Source: CAVVXX01 sp052389895 (GTDB lineage: Bacteria > Pseudomonadota > Alphaproteobacteria > Micropepsales > Micropepsaceae). Taken from it: DNA of 64,000 nt. The position numbers and the translations under genes are program-made. The first letter of the stretch is position 1. Each line of letters opens with the position of its first letter. The notes beneath the pieces are model-generated. The model was not told where the DNA came from. It saw nothing but the letters and a program-made list of their open reading frames with translations, and did not search any database. The stretch covers positions 34,066-98,065 of the forward strand of contig JBQTHM010000003.1 in assembly GCA_052389895.1 (NCBI GenBank). Direction: 5' to 3'. Below, piece by piece: positions 42,470 to 50,439 of the stretch.

Positions 42470-43757
42470 TGCGCAGTGCGGTGATCTGGTTGCGCTGTCG
42501 GCGCAGAATTTCGAATTTGAAGCCATAAAACGAAAACACCTGACCTACTTCTGGAATTGTGCGCGTCGCATTAATAACGAGGCCGGCAACCGTTGTGGCC
42601 TCCTCTTCTGGCAGGGTCCATTCAAGTTCGCGATTTAGATCGCGAACCGGAATCCAACCGTCCACGTTGTACGAGCCATCCGCTTGGCGGCGTATGCCGG
42701 TTCCCGCGCGCTGGTCGTGCAGCTCGGCTATATCACCGAATACCTCCTCCAATATGTCTTCCAGCGTGACAAGCCCTTGAAGCGTGCCGTATTCGTCCAC
42801 GACGAGAGCAAAATGGGCGTGGCGCTCGCGGAACGCGGCCAGCTGCTCTTCGAGCGTTGTAGTCTCGGGGACAAACCAGGGCGCCGTCGTAAGCTCGAGC
42901 ACGTTGAATCCTTCCAGCGATCCGCGGCTGCGGATAAGAAAGCGCAACAGCTCCTTCATATGCAGGATGCCGACGATGTTTTCCGGATTATCGCGAGAAA
43001 TGGGAAAACGTGTGTGCGGTGAAGTTAGCATTTGCTCCACAATTTCATCTGGGGCGTCGTTCGCGTCGAAGACAATCATGTTTTTGCGGTGAACCATCAC
43101 GTCGCGGACAGTAAGGTCGGCAAAACGGAACAAGCTGTGAATATATCCGGCGTGGCTTTCTTCCATTTCGCCGTGCTCGGCCGATGCCTCCACCAGACCC
43201 TCGATCTCGTCGAAGGTAAGCACCTCCTGATGTGGCGCCTCCTTGACGCCGAGCCCGCGCAGGATCGCGCGCGAGGTCGTGTTGAGTAGCCAATTGAGTG
43301 GATAGAAAAGAATAAATGACGCATAGAGCGGATATGCAATCCACTGGGCGACGGGTTCCGGTTTTCGAATGGCAATAGTCTTCGGAACCTGTTCGCCCAA
43401 GACAATGTGCAGCGACGAAAACGTTACAAATCCTACTATGAAGGCGGTAACATGCACGCTCCCCTCGGACATCTCCAGCGGTTGCAGTAGCGGCAGGAGG
43501 ATGGCGCTCACTGTCGGCTCGCCGACCCAGCCCAAACCCAGCGACGCCATTGTGATTCCGAGCTGGCAGCATGCAAGATACGCCTCGATATTTGTGAGCA
43601 TGTCCTGTGCAAGTTTGGCGCCGAACCTCTTTTTTTCTGCAAGTGCCTCGACGCGGAATCCCCTGCTTTTAACAAGCGCGAACTCCGCCGCCACGTAGAA
43701 ACCATTTGCTGCAAGAAGAAAAGTCGCGATTAGCAGGTTCGTCAGCGTGTCGCTCAT
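42438..43757 (-). CDS. CNNM/CorC-type hemolysin family membrane protein
   Basis: The protein has 439 residues. A DUF21 membrane domain (about 1-190, four helices) is followed by a CBS pair (about 205-335, with VRDVMVHRKNMIVFD and HFALVVDEYGTLQGLVT) and a CorC/HlyC C-terminal domain (about 350-435). Members are linked to Mg2+ or Co2+ efflux. The ATG overlaps the aroB TGA, so it is the third gene of the aroK-aroB operon, an order seen widely in alphaproteobacteria. Confidence 0.92.
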   Translation of the reverse strand: MSDTLTNLLIATFLLAANGFYVAAEFALVKSRGFRVEALAEKKRFGAKLAQDMLTNIEAYLACCQLGITMASLGLGWVGEPTVSAILLPLLQPLEMSEGSVHVTAFIVGFVTFSSLHIVLGEQVPKTIAIRKPEPVAQWIAYPLYASFILFYPLNWLLNTTSRAILRGLGVKEAPHQEVLTFDEIEGLVEASAEHGEMEESHAGYIHSLFRFADLTVRDVMVHRKNMIVFDANDAPDEIVEQMLTSPHTRFPISRDNPENIVGILHMKELLRFLIRSRGSLEGFNVLELTTAPWFVPETTTLEEQLAAFRERHAHFALVVDEYGTLQGLVTLEDILEEVFGDIAELHDQRAGTGIRRQADGSYNVDGWIPVRDLNRELEWTLPEEEATTVAGLVINATRTIPEVGQVFSFYGFKFEILRRQRNQITALRITPPQTVPAS

Positions 43758-44860
43758 CCAGCCTCGTCCTGAAGCAACGCGACGACGTCTTCTATTGGAA
43801 CGTCGCGAGCAATAAACGCGCGCCCTACTCCGCGCGCTAGGACAAAAGTCAGTTTTCTGCCTGTCGCCTTCTTGTCGCGCTGCATGTAGGAAAGTAGGTC
43901 ATTGGGTGAAGGTCGCGCGCCGGGTATCTGCGACAGGCGCGTGGGCAGGCCCACCGATTCAAAGTGCCGTCGAACACGGTCGACGTCCTCCCGGGAACAT
44001 AGATTGCTTCGATGCGACAGCACGAAAGCAAGGACGCATCCGATCGCGACGCCCTCACCATGAGAAAGCTTGCCCGAATAGCCCGTCGCAGCCTCCAGCG
44101 CATGACCGAAGGTGTGACCCAGGTTCAGCAGGGCGCGATCGCCCGTCTCGCGCTCGTCATGCGAAACAATTGCTGCTTTCATCCGGCAGGATTGTTCCAC
44201 TGCCCTTACCAGCGCGCCCGAATCGCCATTCAGCGCCGCCGCCGCGTGATTCTCGAGCCAGGAAAAGAACTCCGCATCGCCGAGGAGGCCGTACTTGGCG
44301 ATTTCGGCATAGCCGCCCAGGAGTTCGCGGCGCGGCAGCGTGCCCAGAACGGTGGGGTCGGTAATAACGATGCGCGGCTGATTGAAGAGGCCGACGAGAT
44401 TTTTGCCCTGCGCAGTATTGATCCCGGTCTTACCGCCTATGGACGCGTCGACTTGCGCGAGCAGCGTAGTCGGAATTTGCGCCAGCGCAACTCCGCGCTT
44501 GTAAATCCCTGCAGCAAAACCAGCGAGATCACCGATGACGCCGCCGCCGAATGCGGCGACCAGCTCGCCGCGTTCGAGACGGTATACGAGCAGCGCATCA
44601 ACAAGCTGCTCCAAAGATCGAAATGATTTCATCTCCTCGCCCGGTGCAACGATTACGGGTGAAGACGCAAGCCCGGCTCTTTCTAGGCTGGCTGCAAGGC
44701 GCGGGTAGTGGTGCCTCGCGACGTTCTCATCGGTGACCACCGCCACTCGCCCATTTGTGAAAGGAGCGAGCAGATCGCCGGCTTCATCGAGGGCGCCCGC
44801 GCCGGCATGAATCGTATAGGTGCGACCATCGGGTAGAGGGAGTCGTATTTCCGTGCTCAT
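43754..44860 (-). CDS. aroB: 3-dehydroquinate synthase
   Basis: This 368-residue enzyme is the second step of the shikimate pathway, turning DAHP into 3-dehydroquinate with NAD+ and a divalent metal. The NAD motif GGGVIGDLAGF, the substrate region DASIGGKTGIN, and GHTFGHALE with metal His residues are all present. The length is normal. It overlaps aroK upstream and the CorC gene downstream, each by ATGA. Confidence 0.96.
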   Translation of the reverse strand: MSTEIRLPLPDGRTYTIHAGAGALDEAGDLLAPFTNGRVAVVTDENVARHHYPRLAASLERAGLASSPVIVAPGEEMKSFRSLEQLVDALLVYRLERGELVAAFGGGVIGDLAGFAAGIYKRGVALAQIPTTLLAQVDASIGGKTGINTAQGKNLVGLFNQPRIVITDPTVLGTLPRRELLGGYAEIAKYGLLGDAEFFSWLENHAAAALNGDSGALVRAVEQSCRMKAAIVSHDERETGDRALLNLGHTFGHALEAATGYSGKLSHGEGVAIGCVLAFVLSHRSNLCSREDVDRVRRHFESVGLPTRLSQIPGARPSPNDLLSYMQRDKKATGRKLTFVLARGVGRAFIARDVPIEDVVALLQDEAG

Positions 44861-45387
44861 ATCGGGCCCATGCGCTTTTCGAGCGCGCGAACGATACGCT
44901 CGACTACGGTCGCGTGAGGCTCGTTGCCGCTATCCACCGTTATGTCGGCTTCGGAATAAATTGGCGCGCGCTCGTGCAAAAGCCGTTCCAGCACTTCGCG
45001 TGGCTCGCCGTCTTTCAGAAGTGGCCGGGTGCCTTTGCGCGTCACGCGCTCTGCAAGGACATTGATGTTGGCATTGAGCCAAACAGAAATAGCCTTTGAT
45101 TTTATCGCCTTTCGCAGTTGCGCGTCGATAAACGCACCACCGCCGGTAGCAAGCACATGCGGCGGTTCCTTTAGCAAGCGCGTCACAACTTTCCGCTCGC
45201 CCGAACGAAACTCCGCCTCGCCGTAACGGGAGAATATCTCGCTTACCGCGCACCCTGCAGCCGCTTCAATTTCCGCGTCTGCATCGCGAAAGGGCACGTC
45301 GAGGGCGGCGGCCAGCCTCCGGCCCACGGCGGTTTTCCCCGCGCCCATCATGCCCACGAGCACGATCGTCTTTTCCAGTCTGCGCAC
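44857..45387 (-). CDS. aroK: shikimate kinase
   Basis: This 176-residue P-loop kinase phosphorylates shikimate at the 3-hydroxyl. Walker A is GMMGAGKTAVG, the shikimate-binding DADxEIE motif is DADAEIEAAAG, and ATGGGAF is the conserved loop. The lid Arg region GTRPLLKD is intact. It heads the aroK-aroB-corC operon and is divergent from the small membrane protein gene. Confidence 0.95.
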   Translation of the reverse strand: MRRLEKTIVLVGMMGAGKTAVGRRLAAALDVPFRDADAEIEAAAGCAVSEIFSRYGEAEFRSGERKVVTRLLKEPPHVLATGGGAFIDAQLRKAIKSKAISVWLNANINVLAERVTRKGTRPLLKDGEPREVLERLLHERAPIYSEADITVDSGNEPHATVVERIVRALEKRMGPI

Positions 45388-45510
45388 GGAATGCTTATAC
45401 CGGTTCGTGAGGCCCGATCCATCGGCAGCATTCTCTTAACTTTATGGGGCTTGCGCCGCATGCACCAATTCCGCCACATAAGCGCCGGTTCGCTGAGGCG
45501 GAATAAAGCT

Positions 45511-45654
45511 ATGACGTGGGGCACCAAGATTTTTGCCGGAACTGTACTCGTTCTAATTCTGGCAGGGGCCGGTCTTGCGATTCACGGCAGCAACGTCCAG
45601 CCCGAACGCAAGACGGTGGAGCGGGTTCTGCCTGATGAGCGCTTTCCGAAATAG
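45511..45654 (+). CDS. small single-pass membrane protein upstream of xerD
   Basis: This 47-residue protein from an ATG at 45511 has one membrane helix (about 6-25, TKIFAGTVLVLILAGAGLAI) and then a polar tail ending VERVLPDERFPK. I recall similar short proteins with a xERVxPxDRFP ending in front of xerD in other alphaproteobacteria. The next gene starts inside it, 20 nt before its end, which supports real translation. Function is unknown. Confidence 0.65.
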   Translation: MTWGTKIFAGTVLVLILAGAGLAIHGSNVQPERKTVERVLPDERFPK

Positions 45655-47410
45655 CCTGCTTGCGCTTGCTTTGCTCGCCGCGGCGTCCGCGGCGGCACGG
45701 GAAGTGACCGGCGAGCCTCAACCGCTCCAGTCGACGCCGCCCGCAGAACCCTCAACGGAAGCGGACGGCGCGGTCTATCGCCCCAAACCATCGGTACTTG
45801 GAAGCGGCGGCGAGGCCGCCGTGCAGGTGGGGGCCTTGGGAACCGTCGAGGGCCCGCTTGCGGGAACGCTCGAAGACGGCAACGGCGGCCTCGGCTACGC
45901 GATGTGGGCCGGCTCCGAGCGCTCTCCTATGGAGGCCATGCTTCTGCGTCTTCAGGCCGCGACTCCTTCGCCCGCTTCGCGCATGCTGCTTCGCCGTCTG
46001 CTTCTCACAGCGGCGCCGCCGCCCGAGGGTCCGTGGCGTACTCCGTTCCTTTCCCTGCGTATCTACAAACTCATGGAAGCCGGAATGTTGCAGGACGCGG
46101 CGGAACTGGCTGCACAGATCCAGAATTCAACTAACCTGGAAATCGCCCGGGCGCAGGCCGAAGCCCTGCTGTACACGGGACGCGATGCGGACGCCTGTGG
46201 CGATGCGACGTCCTATCGGCTCCAGGACGCCCAACCGTTCTGGATCGAGCTGCGCGCGTTTTGTTACGCGCTGGCTAAGGATGTTCCCGCACTGGAACTA
46301 ACTCGCAAGGTAATGGCGGCTCAAAAAGTTCAGGATCCAGCATTTGTCGCACTGCTCGATGCAATGGCCGGTGCGAAACTGAAGGAGCCTGTCACGGTAG
46401 CTACACCGACCGCTTTGCATGTCCGCATGTTTGAACGGCTCAATATTTCCGTCACCGCGGAAATAGCGTCCGCGGGAATGCCCGAAAGTCTGGTTGCGCT
46501 GCGAGCAGAGAGGACGCCTCCCGACGTTCGCTTTGCCGCGGCCGAACGCGCGTTTCGCGCGGGCGCGTTGCCGGGCCCTCCGGCATCGCAGGTCCTTGGA
46601 CTTGCCAAGTTCAAGGCGCAGGAACTTTCCTATGCGGCCGCGCAGGCCCCCGGCGAAGCGCCATTGCATGGGCTGGCGCGCTTGAAGGCGGCACTGCAAA
46701 CGCAAACCGATCCCGGTAAGCGAGCGGAGCTGGTCAATGCCGCCTTCAGGATAGGCGAACGCGAAGGCCTGTTTGCGCAGGTTGCGGCGGCATTCGCCGA
46801 TGAAGCGACCGCGCTGGCTCCTTCCCCCGATTGGAGCAACTGGGCACCCATGATGGCGCGCGGTCTTTTGATGGCTGGCCGCCCCGACGCAGCGCGGCTG
46901 TGGTTTGATATGATCAACCTGCACCTGCCGCAATTGAAGAATTCGATAAACGAACTGACTCTCATCTTTGCCCTGGGCGCGCCGAATGAAGCGCGTGATG
47001 CACTGGCCCAGGCTTCGCTCTCTTGGTTTGTGGATCAGGCGAGCGAACCGGGTGCATCGCTGGATCAGCGTGCGCTCGCTGCGCTATATCTTGGCCTGTT
47101 CGATGCATTGGAGCGGCCTCTGTCGCCGACGTTGCACGGCAGGGTGCACGAATTGATCAACGCAAATCTTCCCGGCAGACGTCCCGCGCGTGCTTTATTG
47201 ACGCGCGTTCAGAACGCCGTTGCGGCGGGCAGGCGGGGCGAGGCCGTGCTAGCGATGCTGGAAGCTATGGGGCCAGCAGGACCTGCCGGCCTTGCGCCGG
47301 ACGTGACTGTTCGCTTTGTCCGGTCGCTCCAATCGCTTGGCCTGCACGAGCCGGCACGCATGTTGGCTGCCGAGGCCGTCATCATACCCGCCCCCGCGGC
47401 GCATGGATGA
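45635..47410 (+). CDS. large exported alpha-helical protein of unknown function
   Basis: The protein has 591 residues. A signal peptide (about 1-21, MSAFRNSLLALALLAAASAAA) and a Pro/Thr/Glu-rich segment are followed by about 480 residues of Ala/Leu-rich helices that look like a TPR- or solenoid-type repeat. No catalytic motif is visible. Proteins at this place before xerD are sometimes named antifreeze glycopeptide-related, a label that says little. It overlaps the small membrane protein gene upstream and xerD downstream (ATGA), so the unit is co-translated. Confidence 0.8.
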   Translation: MSAFRNSLLALALLAAASAAAREVTGEPQPLQSTPPAEPSTEADGAVYRPKPSVLGSGGEAAVQVGALGTVEGPLAGTLEDGNGGLGYAMWAGSERSPMEAMLLRLQAATPSPASRMLLRRLLLTAAPPPEGPWRTPFLSLRIYKLMEAGMLQDAAELAAQIQNSTNLEIARAQAEALLYTGRDADACGDATSYRLQDAQPFWIELRAFCYALAKDVPALELTRKVMAAQKVQDPAFVALLDAMAGAKLKEPVTVATPTALHVRMFERLNISVTAEIASAGMPESLVALRAERTPPDVRFAAAERAFRAGALPGPPASQVLGLAKFKAQELSYAAAQAPGEAPLHGLARLKAALQTQTDPGKRAELVNAAFRIGEREGLFAQVAAAFADEATALAPSPDWSNWAPMMARGLLMAGRPDAARLWFDMINLHLPQLKNSINELTLIFALGAPNEARDALAQASLSWFVDQASEPGASLDQRALAALYLGLFDALERPLSPTLHGRVHELINANLPGRRPARALLTRVQNAVAAGRRGEAVLAMLEAMGPAGPAGLAPDVTVRFVRSLQSLGLHEPARMLAAEAVIIPAPAAHG

Positions 47411-48351
47411 CCCGGGCAAACTCAAGCACGGCCCGTCTTATCGAGATGTTTCTCGACATGATGAGCGCTGAGCGCGGCGCCAGCCGCAATACGCTCGCCG
47501 CCTACAAGAGCGATTTGGTCGCATTTTTCGAATTTGTGAATTCGGAAGGCGTTGATCTTAAGCGCGCTACGCGCGTGCACATTCGAAGATATTTGGCGCG
47601 GTTATCGCGCCAGCGGCTAAAGCCATCTTCGCAGTCACGCAAACTATCCGCATTGCGGCGATTCTATGGGTTTCTTTATGCGGAGGGCATCCGCCACGAT
47701 GATCCTTGCGGCGCTATCGATGCGCCCAGACTTTCGCGGCCGTTGCCAAGAATTCTTTCGGCAAATGACGTCAGGAAACTGCTGATAGCTGCGCGTGGCA
47801 ACAAAGAAAAAGACGCAGCCGCCCTCCGTCTTATCTGCATTGTCGAGATGCTGTATTGTTCTGGCCTGCGGATAAGCGAGCTCGTCGCGCTGCCGTTCGC
47901 CAGCGTGCGTGCCGGCGAAAAGTTTTTCCTTGTACATGGCAAGGGAAACAAGGAGCGGCTGGTGCCGTTGGGCGCGCCGGCACGCGAGGCGTTGAAGGAA
48001 TATCTGGAAATTCGCGGCGATTTCCTGCGCCAGGGACAACAGTCGAAATACCTGTTTCCCTCGCGTGGCAGAGAAGGACATCTCACGCGCCGCCGCTGCC
48101 ACCAGATGCTTAAGGCACTTGCGCCGAAGGCCGGTATCGATCCCGCCAAGCTATCGCCGCACGTGCTTCGGCACGCGTTCGCAACGCACCTGGTGGAAGG
48201 CGGTGCAGACCTGCGCAGTGTTCAGACTCTCCTCGGGCACGCCGACATCGCGACGACGCAAATCTACACGCATGTCGCTCGCGAGCGGCTCAAGCGCGCG
48301 GTGGAAAGCGGCCATCCCTTGGCTCGGAAACGCATTGCACGCGGCCGTTAG
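47407..48351 (+). CDS. xerD: site-specific tyrosine recombinase XerD
   Basis: This 314-residue tyrosine recombinase resolves chromosome dimers at dif with XerC. The catalytic residues are Arg155 (GLRISEL), Lys179, His252 and Arg255 (HVLRHAFATH), His278 (LLGHAD) and the nucleophile Tyr287 (IYTHV). The SAM-like N-terminal domain runs to about residue 105. It starts in the stop codon of the upstream gene. This is the housekeeping recombinase, not an element integrase. Confidence 0.95.
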   Translation: MTRANSSTARLIEMFLDMMSAERGASRNTLAAYKSDLVAFFEFVNSEGVDLKRATRVHIRRYLARLSRQRLKPSSQSRKLSALRRFYGFLYAEGIRHDDPCGAIDAPRLSRPLPRILSANDVRKLLIAARGNKEKDAAALRLICIVEMLYCSGLRISELVALPFASVRAGEKFFLVHGKGNKERLVPLGAPAREALKEYLEIRGDFLRQGQQSKYLFPSRGREGHLTRRRCHQMLKALAPKAGIDPAKLSPHVLRHAFATHLVEGGADLRSVQTLLGHADIATTQIYTHVARERLKRAVESGHPLARKRIARGR

Positions 48352-48430
48352 GCTTGGCGTCTAACCCTTTGATCAATTGACAGCTTCCGGCGCGCTTGCC
48401 AGTGTAAACGCGAACGCTTCGGAGCCGCCT

Positions 48431-49399
48431 TTGGCCGTCGCCCACGCCTTTCTCGATTTTGAAAAGCCCATTGCCGAGCTCGAAGGCAAGATTGAGGAGC
48501 TGCGCCAGCTAGCGGCCGAAGGTGCAACCACAAACATCGACGAAGAGGTGGCGCGGCTACAATCGAAATTGCAACAGCTTATACAGGATACCTACGCCAA
48601 GCTGACCCCTTGGCAGAAAACGCAAGTTGCGCGGCATCCCTCACGCCCGCATTTTTCGGATTATGTTTCGCGCCTGATTACGGACTTCACGCCGCTGGCC
48701 GGCGACCGTCTCTTCGGTGAGGATCGCGCCATCATAGCTGGGTTGGGGCGTTTTCGCGGCCGCTCGATTGCCGTCATCGGTCATGAGAAGGGAAATGACA
48801 CGAAGTCGCGGCTGACGCACAATTTCGGCATGGCAATGCCGGAGGGCTATCGCAAGGCGCAGCGATTGTTCGAAATGGCCGACAGGTTTTCCCTACCTGT
48901 CGTGTCGCTCGTGGATACGGCTGGCGCTTACCCCGGCGTGGGCGCGGAAGAGCGCGGTCAGGCCGAAGCCATTGCTCGTTCCACGCAGGCTTGCCTGAGC
49001 ATGCGTGCGCCGTTTGTTTCCGTGATAATCGGCGAAGGTGGATCGGGCGGGGCGATAGCGATCGCCACGGCAAATGCCGTCTATATGCTTGAACACGCAA
49101 TCTATTCGGTCATTTCCCCCGAAGGATGTGCTTCCATTCTTTGGCGCAATTCGGAGAAAGCCCAGGACGCGGCTGCTGCCATGAAAATCACGGCCGAAGA
49201 TTTGCTCGGGCTGAAGATCATCGACGGCATCATTCCGGAGCCCGTAGGCGGCGCGCACCGGGATCCGCACAAGGCCATCGCTGTAACCGGCGAGACAATT
49301 GAACGCACGCTGCGCGAGCTTAGCGCCTTTTCGTCAGAAGACATCCGTGCGATGCGCCGCGACAAATTCCTTCAGATCGGGAAGCTCGAGACGGCCTAA
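48431..49399 (+). CDS. accA: acetyl-CoA carboxylase carboxyltransferase subunit alpha
   Basis: The protein has 322 residues, starting MAVAHAFLDFEKPIAELEGK, the normal AccA N-terminus. It moves the carboxyl group from biotin on BCCP to acetyl-CoA together with AccD, the first step of fatty acid synthesis. GGAGGSGGA-type oxyanion residues are seen in IGEGGSGGAIAI. The TTG at 48431 has GGAG six bases upstream and gives the family start; a TTG at 48377 would be longer. It lies 79 nt after xerD. Confidence 0.94.
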   Translation: MAVAHAFLDFEKPIAELEGKIEELRQLAAEGATTNIDEEVARLQSKLQQLIQDTYAKLTPWQKTQVARHPSRPHFSDYVSRLITDFTPLAGDRLFGEDRAIIAGLGRFRGRSIAVIGHEKGNDTKSRLTHNFGMAMPEGYRKAQRLFEMADRFSLPVVSLVDTAGAYPGVGAEERGQAEAIARSTQACLSMRAPFVSVIIGEGGSGGAIAIATANAVYMLEHAIYSVISPEGCASILWRNSEKAQDAAAAMKITAEDLLGLKIIDGIIPEPVGGAHRDPHKAIAVTGETIERTLRELSAFSSEDIRAMRRDKFLQIGKLETA

Positions 49400-49402
49400 A
49401 TA

Positions 49403-50350
49403 CTATTTCGCCAGTTCGAAAGCCATGGATGAAACCCAGCCCAAGTTGCCGAGCTCATCCTTCACTTCCCACATCGCGCCTTCTTTATTCCCGGTTGGAT
49501 AGAGCATCGTTCCTGGATCCAGCATACGAACAACCTTTCCGGTGCCCGAAGACTTGACGTACATGCGAGCAGACTTGGTTAGCGTCACGGCCTGTTCGAC
49601 ATTGGCCGCCGACGCGTTATCGGGAAGCAGCCCGCCCATATGGCGAACCAGTTTCGTATAGGCATTGAGATAGGCGAGCGTAATCACCTGACCGATCTCG
49701 GTATTGTCATACCCATAGGCGCCCGCGGCTGCGAAACCCCAACGGCCCCATCCGCCGCCTCCTAGGCCCCAAGAAAGGTCGGTCTTGTCCGCGTGGCCTT
49801 CCTCCATCGCGAGTTGCTCGGTTGAGCGCACATCGGTGATCGTTAGCAAAACGTCTGCGGTCTTCGTGCGCAAATTTATGCCTCCGATAGCGGCGCCGGC
49901 ATGGCCTCCCACCCAGCTTCCGAGCGCGGCGCCAATTGCATTGCCGCTGGCATCTGTGTTCTGCGAAACGAGGTCCGGAACAAGCACGTAGTCTGCAGCC
50001 TTAATCTGGCCCTTGCCGATGTTCGAGCCCTGTTGCAATTCACCGCCGGAGGCGAGAGCACGTTCGCGCTCCACGGCTGCGAGGCCCTTCCCGCGGTCCA
50101 CAAGCGTGAAACAGTTCGAGCGCATGACAAAGACTCTGATCAGCGCCTCTGGCGATCCCAAACGGTATTCGGACCACCAATTTCGGTCGGGCTCCTGCAC
50201 GGAGATTGTGCCAAGCCGCTTGTAACATTGCGGCATCTCGGCTTCTTTACGCGCTCGTTTGTCCCGCGCGCTTTCCGCCATTGCCGGCATGGCAACCGCA
50301 AACGCCGCTACAAGCGCAATACCTGCGCAAATCGAACTCATCGTTTTCAT
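49403..50350 (-). CDS. exported CsgG/HfaB-like protein with C-terminal SH3-like domain
   Basis: The protein has 315 residues. A signal peptide (MKTMSSICAGIALVAAFAVA, cleavage near AMA-ES) is followed by a CsgG-like region (about 60-235, with VMRSNCFTLVDRGKGLAAVERERALASGG and GINLRTKTADVLLTITDVRS). The last about 65 residues look like a bacterial SH3 domain. CsgG proteins are normally lipoproteins, but no lipobox Cys is seen here. It may form part of an envelope assembly rather than a curli pore. No curli or holdfast genes are nearby. Confidence 0.78.
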   Translation of the reverse strand: MKTMSSICAGIALVAAFAVAMPAMAESARDKRARKEAEMPQCYKRLGTISVQEPDRNWWSEYRLGSPEALIRVFVMRSNCFTLVDRGKGLAAVERERALASGGELQQGSNIGKGQIKAADYVLVPDLVSQNTDASGNAIGAALGSWVGGHAGAAIGGINLRTKTADVLLTITDVRSTEQLAMEEGHADKTDLSWGLGGGGWGRWGFAAAGAYGYDNTEIGQVITLAYLNAYTKLVRHMGGLLPDNASAANVEQAVTLTKSARMYVKSSGTGKVVRMLDPGTMLYPTGNKEGAMWEVKDELGNLGWVSSMAFELAK

Positions 50351-50439
50351 GGGATCCCCTGTCGCTAGTCCGAGCGGCGCAATTCTAGCAAAAATTAGGG
50401 CATGCGCCACGTCTGTGGCCGACTAGGAATAAAAAATCG

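Noticed and set aside
47407..48351. The tyrosine recombinase as a mark of an integrated element
   Set aside because: It is a standard XerD in a housekeeping context between a conserved exported protein gene and accA; no att repeats or cargo genes.
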